Source: Bacteroidota bacterium | Lineage (GTDB): Bacteria > Bacteroidota > Bacteroidia > Flavobacteriales > Weeksellaceae | NCBI GenBank assembly: GCA_023387375.1 | Contig: JAEWIE010000017.1 | Span: 1-35,251, forward strand | DNA length: 35,251 bases | Direction of reading: 5' to 3' | Part shown: positions 23,419 through 32,046 of the stretch, one piece after another | Layout: the number at the start of each line of letters is the position of its first letter | Position numbering within the stretch: the stretch's first letter is position 1 | Program-made: the position numbers and the translations under genes | The notes under the pieces: generated by a model | Seen by the model: the letters and a program-made list of their open reading frames with translations, nothing else | Told to the model about the DNA's origin: nothing | The model's database searches: none

Positions 23419-24243
23419 ATGTACACACCAGTAGCTGCAGACGTAGCAAAATTAAGAAACACCACCGGTGCCGGAATGATGGATTGCAAAAAAGCTTTAG
23501 TGGAAGCAGAAGGCGACTTCGATAAGGCAATTGATATCTTAAGAAAAAAAGGACAAAAAGTAGCTGCTAACAGAGCAGATAGAGAGTCTACTGAAGGTGC
23601 AGTAATCGCTAAAGTAAACGAAGATGCAACACTTGGTGCTATTATTTCATTGAATTGTGAAACAGATTTCGTTGCTAAAAACGATGCATTCGTTCTATTA
23701 GCAAATGAATTAGCAGAACAAGCAATCTTCTACGCTACAAAAGAAGAATTCTTAGCTTCTGACTTCCATGGTTTAACCGTTGCTGACAAACTAATCGAGC
23801 AAACAGGTGTCATCGGAGAAAAAATTGAAATTGGTGCATTTGAAAGAATCGAAGGACCTTTCCTTGGAGCTTATATCCATGCTGGAAACAAAATCGCTGC
23901 AATCACTTCTCTTTCTGCAAATGTAGAGGGAGCAGCAGAAGTTGCAAAATCTGTTTCGATGCAAGTAGCTGCAATGAACCCAATTGCACTTGACGAAACA
24001 AAAGTATCTCAAGATACCATCGAAAAAGAATTGGAGATTGAAAGAGAACTTCTTGTAAAAGAAGGAAAACCTGCAAACATCATCGATAATATTCTTAAAG
24101 GAAAAATGCAGAGATTCTACAAAGACAATACTCTTGTTCACCAAGCGTATATCAAAGACGGAAGCCAATCGGTTGCCACTTATGTGAAATCTGTTAATGA
24201 AGACCTAAAAGTATTAGGGTTTGTAAGAATTGCATTAGGATAA
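23419..24243 (+). CDS. tsf: Translation elongation factor Ts
   Basis: A 274-residue nucleotide exchange factor for EF-Tu. It opens with a UBA-like domain, 'LRNTTGAGMMDCKKAL' (12-27), followed by 'ISLNCETDFVAKND' with the conserved TDFVAKN (82-88), which contacts EF-Tu, and ends with 'GKMQRFYKDNTLVHQAYIKD'. Length and motifs are standard for Flavobacteriia. Elsewhere tsf normally follows rpsB; here rpsB is 1.8 kb away on the opposite strand with two genes in between. tsf has its own -7 box and terminator. Confidence 0.98.
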   Translation: MYTPVAADVAKLRNTTGAGMMDCKKALVEAEGDFDKAIDILRKKGQKVAANRADRESTEGAVIAKVNEDATLGAIISLNCETDFVAKNDAFVLLANELAEQAIFYATKEEFLASDFHGLTVADKLIEQTGVIGEKIEIGAFERIEGPFLGAYIHAGNKIAAITSLSANVEGAAEVAKSVSMQVAAMNPIALDETKVSQDTIEKELEIERELLVKEGKPANIIDNILKGKMQRFYKDNTLVHQAYIKDGSQSVATYVKSVNEDLKVLGFVRIALG

Positions 24244-24268
24244 ACTCGAAAAATAATCGAGAAAATAT

Positions 24269-24299
24269 AACTCTGCCAAAAATGGCAGAGTTTTTATTT
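24269..24299 (+). terminator. Rho-independent terminator of tsf
   Basis: AACTCTGCCA (24269-24278) pairs perfectly with TGGCAGAGTT (24283-24292) around an AAAA loop, followed by TTTATTTT. Confidence 0.9.
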
Positions 24300-24302
24300 T
24301 GC

Positions 24303-24310
24303 TATCTTTG
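24303..24310 (+). promoter_or_regulatory. -7 box for the CarboxypepD_reg-like protein gene, with a long leader
   Basis: TATCTTTG directly follows the tsf terminator and lies 117 nt before the ATG at 24428. The leader holds an inverted repeat AAAGCTA...TAGCTTT. The leader is unusually long for this window. Confidence 0.5.
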
Positions 24311-24427
24311 ACTCCTGCGCCAAGCGAAAAAGAAAGCTATAATCAGTTCGAATTTTAGCTTTTCAACACTTAACTTTCAAGTTCAAAAACAATCCAAAAG
24401 GACAGTCGCTAACTTCTAAACACTCTA

Positions 24428-25237
24428 ATGTACAAGACCCTACTCCTCTCATTTTTACTCGCCTTCTCTCTCATGCAGGCACAGACATTTACGGGTCAGA
24501 TTTTCATGCGGGAAAATTCTGCAATCTATTTAAATCAAGTGTACGTGACCAATATTAACGATCAGCACACGGTACTTTCCAATTATAATGGTGAATTTGA
24601 AATCAAGGCAAAGGTTGGGGATGTTATTCGTTTTACTTCTATACTCTCCGAAAGGAAGGACATAACGATGGATTCACGCACCTTAAACATAGGATTAAAT
24701 ATCATTGAACTCTCTCCGATGTACCATACAATTAAGGAAGTCGTCATCGGCTGGAAACCGACAGGTAACTTACGCCGAGATGTACTTAGCTTAAAAGAGA
24801 ACGAAAAAAAAATAGAGATTCAAAATATGCTTGGACTTCCCACTCCAAAACTACAGAAGGGTCCCGTTCTTGATCCCATTGCTGGATTTTCAGGAGGAGG
24901 ACTCTCTCTTAACTTAGGCAGCGTATACGAACTATTCTCTGGAGACCGCAAGAAAAAGCAAAGACTCTATGATTATGAGAGAATGATGTCAGGAATAAAG
25001 GAAATTAAAAATTACTTGGGTCAGGATTATTTTACGAGAATGAAGATTCCCGCAAACATGATTGACAATTTTCTTCAGTTTGTTTATTCCTCAGACAACT
25101 TAATTCCTTTTATTGAAACGGGAAATTTAGAATCCACGAAAGTCTACATCGAGAAATACCTCCCTATATATCAGAAAAGGCTCAGAGATTCAAATTTATC
25201 AAAACTCTCTGATGAAAATTCTTTCCAATCTTCTTAA
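24428..25237 (+). CDS. Secreted CarboxypepD_reg-like domain protein
   Basis: A 269-residue protein with a Sec signal peptide (LLLSFLLAFSLMQAQ, cleavage after AQ). It then has a CarboxypepD_reg-like beta-sandwich: 'TFTGQIFMRENSAIYLNQVYV' through 'LSNYNGEFEIKAKVGDVIRFTS', the same fold that opens many TonB-dependent receptors. The rest (about 110-269) is charged and helical, with no known motif. There is no beta-barrel, so it is not a SusC receptor. It is typical of Bacteroidetes periplasmic or surface proteins of unknown role. trmB starts 21 nt after its stop. Confidence 0.8.
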   Translation: MYKTLLLSFLLAFSLMQAQTFTGQIFMRENSAIYLNQVYVTNINDQHTVLSNYNGEFEIKAKVGDVIRFTSILSERKDITMDSRTLNIGLNIIELSPMYHTIKEVVIGWKPTGNLRRDVLSLKENEKKIEIQNMLGLPTPKLQKGPVLDPIAGFSGGGLSLNLGSVYELFSGDRKKKQRLYDYERMMSGIKEIKNYLGQDYFTRMKIPANMIDNFLQFVYSSDNLIPFIETGNLESTKVYIEKYLPIYQKRLRDSNLSKLSDENSFQSS

Positions 25238-25258
25238 ATTTGCACACGAAATTAGAAC

Positions 25259-25939
25259 ATGGGTAAAAAAAACAAACTGGCACGATTTGCCGAAAATAGA
25301 ATACTTCCAAATGTATTTCAACCAACAAGAGAGCAAGCCCTGGAAGGCTACAAATTAAAAGGAAAATGGAGAGAGCAGGTCTTCAAAAATGACAATCCAC
25401 TCGTTTTAGAACTAGGTTGTGGAAAAGGTGAATACACGGTCGGACTAGCCAAGGCTTTTCCAGATAAAAACTTCATCGGAATCGATATTAAGGGTGCTCG
25501 ATTTTGGTTTGGAGCGAAAGAAGCGCACGAGTCAGGTCTTTCCAACGCCGTTTTTCTACGAACCCAAATCGAACTGATCGATGGGTTCTTCGAGCAGAAT
25601 GAAGTAGATGAAATTTGGATCACTTTTCCAGACCCCCAAATCAAATACAGAAGAACAAAGCATCGTATGACTCATCCTGAGTTCTTAAGCCGCTACAAGA
25701 AAATTCTAAAGAAGGACGGTATCATGCATTTAAAAACCGATTCAGAATTCTTACACGGATACACCTTAGGTCTTCTCCAAGGGCAAGGACACGAAATTCT
25801 CACTGCACATCACGACATCTATGGTGCACCGGAATATGAGCCTAATACACCCTTACTTCGTGAGATTCAAACGCATTACGAGCAGCTGTTTTCTGCCAAG
25901 GGAAAAACCATTACCTACATCAAATTTAAAATTCATTAA
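25259..25939 (+). CDS. trmB: tRNA (guanine46-N7)-methyltransferase
   Basis: A 226-residue SAM enzyme that forms m7G46 in the tRNA variable loop. SAM motif ELGCGKGE is at 51-58, 'FIGIDIKGARFW' follows, and the family signature 'IWITFPDPQIKYRRTKHR' lies at about 119-136 with FPDP at 123-126. Length is normal. A TAAATTTG box (25235-25242) overlapping the previous stop codon may give it its own promoter. It is followed by a bidirectional terminator shared with rpsB. Confidence 0.95.
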   Translation: MGKKNKLARFAENRILPNVFQPTREQALEGYKLKGKWREQVFKNDNPLVLELGCGKGEYTVGLAKAFPDKNFIGIDIKGARFWFGAKEAHESGLSNAVFLRTQIELIDGFFEQNEVDEIWITFPDPQIKYRRTKHRMTHPEFLSRYKKILKKDGIMHLKTDSEFLHGYTLGLLQGQGHEILTAHHDIYGAPEYEPNTPLLREIQTHYEQLFSAKGKTITYIKFKIH

Positions 25940-25962
25940 ATCTGAGTTTTTTAAATTTAAAT

Positions 25963-25998
25963 AAAAAAAGAAGCTGCAAAATTGCAGCTTCTTTTTGT
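25963..25998. terminator. Bidirectional terminator between trmB and rpsB
   Basis: AAAAAGAAGCTGCAA (25965-25979) pairs perfectly with TTGCAGCTTCTTTTT (25982-25996). A-rich on the left and T-rich on the right, it can end transcription from both convergent genes. Confidence 0.9.
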
Positions 25999-26018
25999 AT
26001 GCTCAGAAAATCAAATTC

Positions 26019-26780
26019 TTATTTTGCATCGAAGTCAGTGTCTGCATCTGCAGATACCTTAGCACCTTCTTCTTTTGATTTTTCTTTTTCTGCTTTTCTT
26101 TGAGATTGCCCTTCTTTGATTGCATCTGCTACAACTGATAATAACATATCAATTGATTTAGAAGCGTCATCATTTCCAGGAATAACGAAGTCCACTTTTC
26201 TAGGATCAGAGTTTGTATCTACGATACCAAATACAGGGATACCTAATTTTTTAGCTTCCGTTACAGCAATGTGCTCTCTCATGATGTCCACTACAAAAAC
26301 TGCAGAAGGAAGTCTCACCATGTCAGAAATAGAACCTAAGTTCTTTTCTAAATTAGCTCTTTGTCTATCTACTTGAAGTCTTTCTTTTTTAGATAAAGTT
26401 TCGAAAGTACCGTCTTTCTTCATTTTATCAATGTGGTTCATCTTCTTAACAGCCTTTCTAATGGTAACGAAATTCGTTAGCATTCCTCCTGGCCATCTTT
26501 CTGTAATATAAGGCATATTAAGTTCCGCAGCATGTTTTGCCACGACTTCTTTCGCTTGCTTTTTTGTAGCTACGAAAAGAACTTTTTTACCTGCAGAAGT
26601 GATTTTTTCTAAAGCGCTGCACGCTTCGTCTAATTTCACTGCTGTTTTATGTAAGTCTACGATGTGAATACCGTTCTTCTCCATAAAAATGTATGGAGCC
26701 ATATTTGGATTCCATTTTCTGGTCATGTGACCGAAATGTACACCTGCCTCTAAAAGGTCTTTAACATTTGCTTTTGCCAT
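26019..26780 (-). CDS. rpsB: 30S ribosomal protein S2
   Basis: A 253-residue ribosomal protein. It has 'LLEAGVHFGHMTRKWNPNMAPYIF' at the N-terminus, 'FVATKKQAKEVV', 'ERWPGGMLTNF' and 'FGIVDTNSDPRKVDFVIPGNDDASKSI', all S2 signatures, and a lysine/acidic tail. It is the last gene of rplM-rpsI-rpsB on the minus strand, but separated from rpsI by 187 nt. No consensus promoter is visible in that gap, so read-through from rplM-rpsI is likely. tsf, its usual downstream partner, is missing from this strand. Confidence 0.98.
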   Translation of the reverse strand: MAKANVKDLLEAGVHFGHMTRKWNPNMAPYIFMEKNGIHIVDLHKTAVKLDEACSALEKITSAGKKVLFVATKKQAKEVVAKHAAELNMPYITERWPGGMLTNFVTIRKAVKKMNHIDKMKKDGTFETLSKKERLQVDRQRANLEKNLGSISDMVRLPSAVFVVDIMREHIAVTEAKKLGIPVFGIVDTNSDPRKVDFVIPGNDDASKSIDMLLSVVADAIKEGQSQRKAEKEKSKEEGAKVSADADTDFDAK

Positions 26781-26967
26781 GTCGCTTTCTTATTTTTAGT
26801 TTACATTCCGCTATTTTGCAATCAACAACACTTTAGATGGGAGTGAAGTTTGGGTGCTAAACTAAACGGGGCATTTATTAATAATAAATAAATTGCTTAG
26901 GTTTTGAAATCTCCGTCTGAATCCATAGAGATTCGATCGAAAATCCCAAAGGGCTAAGGCTTGAAAA

Positions 26968-27354
26968 TTAACGTTTAGAGAATTGGAATCTCTTTCTTGC
27001 TTTCTTCTGTCCTGGTTTCTTTCTTTCGACCATTCTAGCGTCTCTAGTAAGAAGACCGTGAGGTTTAAGAGCAAGTCTGAACTCTGCGTTAATTTCACAA
27101 AGAGCTCTGGATACACCTAAACGAACAGCTTCCGCTTGACCGGTATTTCCTCCACCAAATACATTCACAGTAACATCGTACTGTCCTGCAGTTTCGGTAA
27201 GTAAAAAGGGTTGGTTCACTTTGTAAACCATAACATCTGTAGAGAAGTATTCTTTAGCATCTTTTCCGTTTACAGTGAAGTTACCAGAACCTGGTTTCAC
27301 ATAAACTCTAGCTACTGAAGTTTTTCTTCTTCCAATTTTATGAACTGTAGACAT
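26968..27354 (-). CDS. rpsI: 30S ribosomal protein S9
   Basis: A 128-residue protein with 'IGRRKTSVARVYVKPGSGNF', 'VNVFGGGNTGQAEAVRLGVSRAL' and the C-terminal 'KKARKRFQFSKR'. The last residues reach the P-site tRNA. It starts 5 nt after rplM and is co-transcribed with it. Length is normal. Confidence 0.98.
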   Translation of the reverse strand: MSTVHKIGRRKTSVARVYVKPGSGNFTVNGKDAKEYFSTDVMVYKVNQPFLLTETAGQYDVTVNVFGGGNTGQAEAVRLGVSRALCEINAEFRLALKPHGLLTRDARMVERKKPGQKKARKRFQFSKR

Positions 27355-27359
27355 ATTAA

Positions 27360-27815
27360 TTATTTAAATTCGTTAACATTAATAGTTTTTGGCTGTTGAG
27401 CTTCGTGCTTATGTTCAGTTCCTTCATATAGATAAAGGTTCTTGAAAATAGCCGTACCCAATTTGTTTTTTGGAAGCATTCCTTTTACGGATTTCTCCAA
27501 AACTTTCATTGGATCTTTCTTTAATAGCTCTTCAGCTGTCTGCGACTTCTGTCCACCTGGATAACCTGTATGCCAGATGTAAGTCTTGTCAGCCCACTTG
27601 TTTCCTGAAAGGGTAATTTTACCAGCGTTCAAAACAATTACATTATCTCCACAATCAACATGGGGAGTAAAGTTCGTTTTGTGCTTACCTCTCAAAATCT
27701 TTGCAACCGTGGAAGCTAGTCTTCCTAACGGCTGTCCTTCAGCGTCTACCACAACCCATTCTTTATTAGCGGTAGCTTTATTAGCTGAAACGGTTTTGTA
27801 ACTTAATGTATTCAC
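27360..27815 (-). CDS. rplM: 50S ribosomal protein L13
   Basis: With the GTG at 27813-27815 as start, the product is 151 residues and begins MNTLSYKTVSANKATANKEW, the usual start and length in Flavobacteriia. It has 'VVDAEGQPLGRLAS', 'RGKHKTNFTPHVDCGDNVIV', 'YIWHTGYPGGQKS' and 'KGMLPKNKLG'. An in-frame ATG at 27839 would add eight basic residues (MFNRKRKS) and is the main alternative. An earlier TTG (27863) lies inside the promoter box. It heads the rplM-rpsI-rpsB unit. Confidence 0.95.
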   Translation of the reverse strand: MNTLSYKTVSANKATANKEWVVVDAEGQPLGRLASTVAKILRGKHKTNFTPHVDCGDNVIVLNAGKITLSGNKWADKTYIWHTGYPGGQKSQTAEELLKKDPMKVLEKSVKGMLPKNKLGTAIFKNLYLYEGTEHKHEAQQPKTINVNEFK

Positions 27816-27860
27816 ACTTTTTCGTTTACGATTAAACATATTTATCCCTCTACGGGTGTG

Positions 27861-27868
27861 CAAAGGTA
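27861..27868 (-). promoter_or_regulatory. -7 promoter box of rplM-rpsI-rpsB
   Basis: On the minus strand this reads TACCTTTG, 45 nt before the GTG start (21 nt before the alternative ATG at 27839). Confidence 0.55.
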
Positions 27869-28046
27869 CACTATTTTTTTAAAATTGGAAAAATTTTATT
27901 GAATGCATTTCAAGAAATTACTTGAAATTTAAGACTATAGCACTTTGTAGCCACTTTTGAGTAAGCTCCTTAGCTTTATTTTGATTCAAAACGGACGAAA
28001 AATCTTAGCCAATCTCCTATCCTTTCTCCTCTTTTAAACTCCCTAA

Positions 28047-28379
28047 TTAGTTTCTTAAGGACTTGCTCGAGCGAAAACTCGCAATTAAATAGTAAGCAAC
28101 AAAGACGGTAGAGAATTTAATGACGGAGGGAACCGCAACTTCAAAATCAAAGAAAATAAATCCAATCACAACAAGAAGCCCGATTCCTAGTAGTGACAAC
28201 CCTAGTTTTTTGGAAAGTGGCCAACTTGGTCGATCCACAAAATAGGCCATAGCCCATCCTAGTCCAAATGCAAAAGCATTGTAGAGTGTAATACTAAATT
28301 CTGCATTCCCTACTAAATAATAGTTAAATGCAAAACTCACTAGGGTACCAATGAGAAGGCATGCAATCGTATTTCGCAT
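28047..28379 (-). CDS. Small integral membrane protein, unknown
   Basis: A 110-residue hydrophobic protein with about four predicted helices (near residues 3-24, 29-48, 57-77 and 83-103). A basic 'SFRSSKSLRN' tail suggests the positive-inside C-terminus. I see no conserved motif that names a family. It has its own probable promoter (TATCTTTG at 28393-28400, minus strand) and is divergent from icmF. Confidence 0.75.
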   Translation of the reverse strand: MRNTIACLLIGTLVSFAFNYYLVGNAEFSITLYNAFAFGLGWAMAYFVDRPSWPLSKKLGLSLLGIGLLVVIGFIFFDFEVAVPSVIKFSTVFVAYYLIASFRSSKSLRN

Positions 28380-28392
28380 AGATTTATTTTTA

Positions 28393-28424
28393 CAAAGATA
28401 ATACTATTCTTTTACAGGCTCCAA
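28393..28424 (-). promoter_or_regulatory. Promoter of the small membrane protein gene (TTG-N21-TATCTTTG)
   Basis: On the minus strand, TTG (28424-28422), a 21-nt spacer and TATCTTTG (28400-28393), 13 nt before the ATG at 28379. The spacer is slightly long. Confidence 0.5.
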
Positions 28425-28463
28425 CTCAAAATTCTCAGCTTTGAATCCATTAGAAATTGGAAA

Positions 28464-28494
28464 TTGTGGCTTTACTCCCGAATTCATATCTTTG
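28464..28494 (+). promoter_or_regulatory. Promoter of icmF (TTG-N20-TATCTTTG)
   Basis: TTG at 28464-28466, 20 nt, TATCTTTG at 28487-28494, 27 nt before the ATG at 28522. The in-frame codons upstream of 28522 are thus untranslated. Confidence 0.65.
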
Positions 28495-28521
28495 AAGATT
28501 GACAAATCGTTTAGAATCTTT

Positions 28522-31500
28522 ATGGAAAACAAGCAATATCAACCGAAAAATAAAGTGAGAATTGTGACTGCAGCCTCCCTCTTTGATGGGCACGACGCTG
28601 CAATCAACATTATGCGCAGAATGATCCAAGCGACGGGATGTGAAGTCATTCACCTTGGACATGACAAGTCTGCACAAGAAGTGGTTAGCACCGCAATTCA
28701 AGAAGATGCGAACGCGATTGCCCTTACTTCATATCAAGGAGGCCATAACGAATACTTCAAATATATTTACGATCTTCTTCGAGAAAAAGGATCTCCTCAG
28801 GTGAAGATTTTTGGCGGCGGTGGTGGAGTAATCCTTCCTAGTGAAATCAAAGATTTAGCGGACTACGGAATCGATCGCATTTATTCTCCAGACGACGGAA
28901 GAGAACTTGGACTTCAAGGAATGATAAACGACCTCGTCTCTAAATCGGATTTCCCGACGGGAGAATCGGTAGAGGTGCAAGATCTAGACTCTCTTCATTT
29001 CGACAATTCAAAGTCCATCGCACATATGATATCTGCAGTCGAGAACTTTTCCGATCAAAAAGCAGATCTTGTTTCCGCTCTAAAAGAGAAAGCAAAAACG
29101 CGCCAAGTTCCTATTCTTGGAATTACAGGGACCGGAGGTGCAGGGAAATCCTCCCTTACAGATGAAATCGTAAGACGTTTCCTACGAGCGAATCCAGAGA
29201 AAAAGATAGCCATCATTTCTGTAGACCCCTCCAAAAAGAAAACGGGCGGCGCTTTATTAGGAGACCGAATCCGTATGAATTCCATCCACGATTCACGAGT
29301 CTATATGCGATCTATGGCCACAAGAGAGAACAATGTCTCGGTTTCTCCTTACATCCATTCTGCTATTGATGTATTAAAGATTGCAGGACCGGATTTAATC
29401 ATCCTCGAAACCTCTGGGATTGGACAAAGCGGATCTGAAATAACGGAAATTGCAGACGTATCACTCTATGTAATGACTCCTGAATATGGAGCCTCTACAC
29501 AACTAGAGAAAATAGACATGCTTGACTATGCGGATTTCATCGCCTTAAACAAATCAGATAAACGAGGAGCACTCGATGCGCTCCAAGCGGTAAGAAAACA
29601 GTACCAACGTAATCACGTACTGTTTGACAAGCAATTGGATGAAATGCCTGTGTATGCAACCAAAGCCAGTCAATTCAACGATTGGGGCATCACGCAGCTT
29701 TTTAATGACATTATTGAAAAACTGAATTCGAAAATTGAAGAGTTATACGAAAATCACGACACGAAATTTAGTCCTTATATTGAGCACAATCACGTACAAG
29801 ATTCAGTCGTGATTCCTCCAAGCCGTGTGAGATATCTTTCTGAAATCGTCGAGAATAACGATCGATACGAAAAGGAATTACAAGAACAGGCTGAGATAGC
29901 TAAAAACCTCTACGTACTAGAAGGGTCTAAATCACTGCTTGCGGATGATGCAGAAACCAAAGAAAAACTGCAAACTCTTCAAGACAAAACAAGAAAAAAT
30001 CTACTTGCTGAAAACAGTGACTTTTTAGAAAATTGGGATGCCTTCAAAAAAGAAATGGAAGAAGACTCCTTCACTTACCTTGTGAGAGGCAAAGGAATCT
30101 CGGTGGAGACAAAATCAAAAAGTTTATCGGGACTTGATATTCCTAAAATTGCACTTCCTAAATTCAAGGATTGGGGAGATCTTATTCGCTGGAAAGGAAA
30201 AGAAAATGTCCCTGGGAAATTTCCGTTCACAGCAGGAATCTATCCGTTCAAGAGAACAGGTGAAGATCCCACAAGAATGTTTGCGGGAGAAGGAGGACCT
30301 GAAAGAACCAACCGAAGATTCCATTATGTTTCTGCCGAAATGCCAGCGAAAAGACTTTCTACAGCATTCGACTCCGTCACTCTATACGGGCAAGATCCGG
30401 CACTACCTCCTGATATTTATGGAAAGATTGGAAATGCAGGGGTATCGATTGCGACTCTTGACGACGCTAAAAAATTATACTCAGGATTTGATCTTGTAGA
30501 TCCTCTCACATCCGTCTCCATGACGATCAATGGACCTGCTCCAATGTTACTTTCTTTCTTTATGAACGCCGCAATCGATCAAAATTGCGAAAAGTACATC
30601 GAGGAACATAAGCTTTGGGATGTCGTCGAAAAGAAACTAAAAGCCAAATTTGATGACCAAGGATTAAAAAGACCCTCCTACGAAGGTCCAATTCCAAAGG
30701 GCAACAATGGTTTAGGACTAAAACTTCTTGGTCTTACGGGAGACGAAGTTTTAGACAAAAAACAATACGAGTTAATTAAGGCGCAAACCATTGCTCAAGT
30801 ACGTGGAACCGTGCAGGCAGACATATTAAAAGAAGACCAAGCGCAAAACACTTGTATTTTCTCTACAGAGTTTGCTCTTCGATTAATGGGGGATGTGCAA
30901 GAGTACTTTATCTCAGAAAAAGTGAGAAACTTCTATTCGGTTTCCATTTCAGGGTACCACATTGCAGAGGCGGGCGCAAATCCTATTTCTCAATTGGCCT
31001 TTACTTTAGCCAATGGATTCACTTATGTCGAGTATTACCTCTCGAGAGGGATGGATATAAATGCATTTGCTCCGAACCTATCCTTCTTCTTCTCCAACGG
31101 AATTGATCCGGAATATGCCGTTATTGGTAGAGTAGCAAGAAGAATTTGGTCTAAAGCAATGAAGTTAAAATACGGAGCCGATGAACGCTCACAAATGCTT
31201 AAATACCATATTCAAACCTCGGGTCGCTCTTTGCATGCGCAGGAAATTGATTTCAACGATATCCGTACTACTTTGCAAGCACTTTATGCGATCTATGACA
31301 ATTGCAACTCACTGCACACCAATGCATACGATGAAGCAATTACTACGCCTACAGAAGAGTCCGTACGTCGAGCTATGGCAATTCAGTTAATTATCAACAA
31401 AGAGTTAGGACTTGCTAAAAACGAAAACCCGCTTCAGGGATCGTTCATTATCGAAGAGTTGACTGATTTAGTAGAGCAAGCCGTTTATCTGGAATTCGAC

Positions 31501-31902
31501 CGTATTACAGAACGCGGGGGCGTCCTAGGTGCTATGGAAACCATGTACCAGCGTTCTAAAATTCAAGAAGAATCCATGCACTACGAATGGTTAAAGCATA
31601 CGGGAGAATATCCACTTATTGGAGTAAACACTTTCTTAGGAAAGGATGGATCTCCTACGATTCTCCCACGAGAAGTGATCCGATCCACAGAAGAAGAGAA
31701 ACAGCACCAGATTAAGAATTTAGAGGTTTATCAAAAATCCAATGATTCCGAATCTTCAGCATGGCTAGAAAAACTGCAATCTGCAGCCATTAATCAAGAA
31801 AACCTCTTTGAGGTAATGATGGAAGCGGGTAAATACTGTTCCCTGGGTCAAATCACCAACGCATTATTTGAAGTAGGTGGAAAATACCGACGTAATATGT
31901 AA
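28522..31902 (+). CDS. icmF: Fused acyl-CoA mutase IcmF (B12 domain, G-protein chaperone, mutase)
   Basis: A 1126-residue fusion. Residues about 10-140 form a cobalamin-binding domain with DGHDAAINIMRR (His24 as axial ligand; Ala where the DxHxxG motif has Gly). Residues about 190-410 form a MeaI/MeaB-like GTPase: Walker A 'GITGTGGAGKSS', 'DPSKKKTGGALLGDRIRMN', 'ETSGIGQSGSEI' and 'LNKSDKRG'. Residues about 560-1126 form the TIM-barrel mutase ('MPAKRLSTAFDSVTLYGQDP', 'QNTCIFSTEFALRLMGDVQ'). IcmF enzymes interconvert isobutyryl- and butyryl-CoA, and the GTPase loads and protects the cofactor. The exact substrate here is not certain. The ATG at 28522 is chosen by the promoter position and homologous starts. 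Confidence 0.93.
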   Translation: MENKQYQPKNKVRIVTAASLFDGHDAAINIMRRMIQATGCEVIHLGHDKSAQEVVSTAIQEDANAIALTSYQGGHNEYFKYIYDLLREKGSPQVKIFGGGGGVILPSEIKDLADYGIDRIYSPDDGRELGLQGMINDLVSKSDFPTGESVEVQDLDSLHFDNSKSIAHMISAVENFSDQKADLVSALKEKAKTRQVPILGITGTGGAGKSSLTDEIVRRFLRANPEKKIAIISVDPSKKKTGGALLGDRIRMNSIHDSRVYMRSMATRENNVSVSPYIHSAIDVLKIAGPDLIILETSGIGQSGSEITEIADVSLYVMTPEYGASTQLEKIDMLDYADFIALNKSDKRGALDALQAVRKQYQRNHVLFDKQLDEMPVYATKASQFNDWGITQLFNDIIEKLNSKIEELYENHDTKFSPYIEHNHVQDSVVIPPSRVRYLSEIVENNDRYEKELQEQAEIAKNLYVLEGSKSLLADDAETKEKLQTLQDKTRKNLLAENSDFLENWDAFKKEMEEDSFTYLVRGKGISVETKSKSLSGLDIPKIALPKFKDWGDLIRWKGKENVPGKFPFTAGIYPFKRTGEDPTRMFAGEGGPERTNRRFHYVSAEMPAKRLSTAFDSVTLYGQDPALPPDIYGKIGNAGVSIATLDDAKKLYSGFDLVDPLTSVSMTINGPAPMLLSFFMNAAIDQNCEKYIEEHKLWDVVEKKLKAKFDDQGLKRPSYEGPIPKGNNGLGLKLLGLTGDEVLDKKQYELIKAQTIAQVRGTVQADILKEDQAQNTCIFSTEFALRLMGDVQEYFISEKVRNFYSVSISGYHIAEAGANPISQLAFTLANGFTYVEYYLSRGMDINAFAPNLSFFFSNGIDPEYAVIGRVARRIWSKAMKLKYGADERSQMLKYHIQTSGRSLHAQEIDFNDIRTTLQALYAIYDNCNSLHTNAYDEAITTPTEESVRRAMAIQLIINKELGLAKNENPLQGSFIIEELTDLVEQAVYLEFDRITERGGVLGAMETMYQRSKIQEESMHYEWLKHTGEYPLIGVNTFLGKDGSPTILPREVIRSTEEEKQHQIKNLEVYQKSNDSESSAWLEKLQSAAINQENLFEVMMEAGKYCSLGQITNALFEVGGKYRRNM

Positions 31903-31925
31903 ATCTTACATTGTAAGAATGATCT

Positions 31926-31953
31926 AAAAGTTATCCATGGGGTAGCTTTTTTT
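31926..31953 (+). terminator. Rho-independent terminator of icmF
   Basis: AAAAGTTATCC (31926-31936) pairs with GGGTAGCTTTT (31940-31950), 11 bp with two G-T pairs, around a 3-nt loop and followed by T residues. Confidence 0.8.
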
Positions 31954-32046
31954 ATTTGATACATATTCCTATTGTATACAATGCCACGGTACGATTCGTG
32001 CTTTTCGATTCATTGATTTTTAGTACATTTAAGAAAACAAACACAA

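Noticed and set aside
24345..24375. TTCGAAT in the tsf downstream leader as a tRNA T-arm
   Set aside because: No acceptor stem, anticodon arm or CCA is found around it.
26862..27116. Minus-strand 84-codon frame across the rpsI end and the rpsI-rpsB gap
   Set aside because: It is an alternative frame of rpsI and the gap with no recognisable product.
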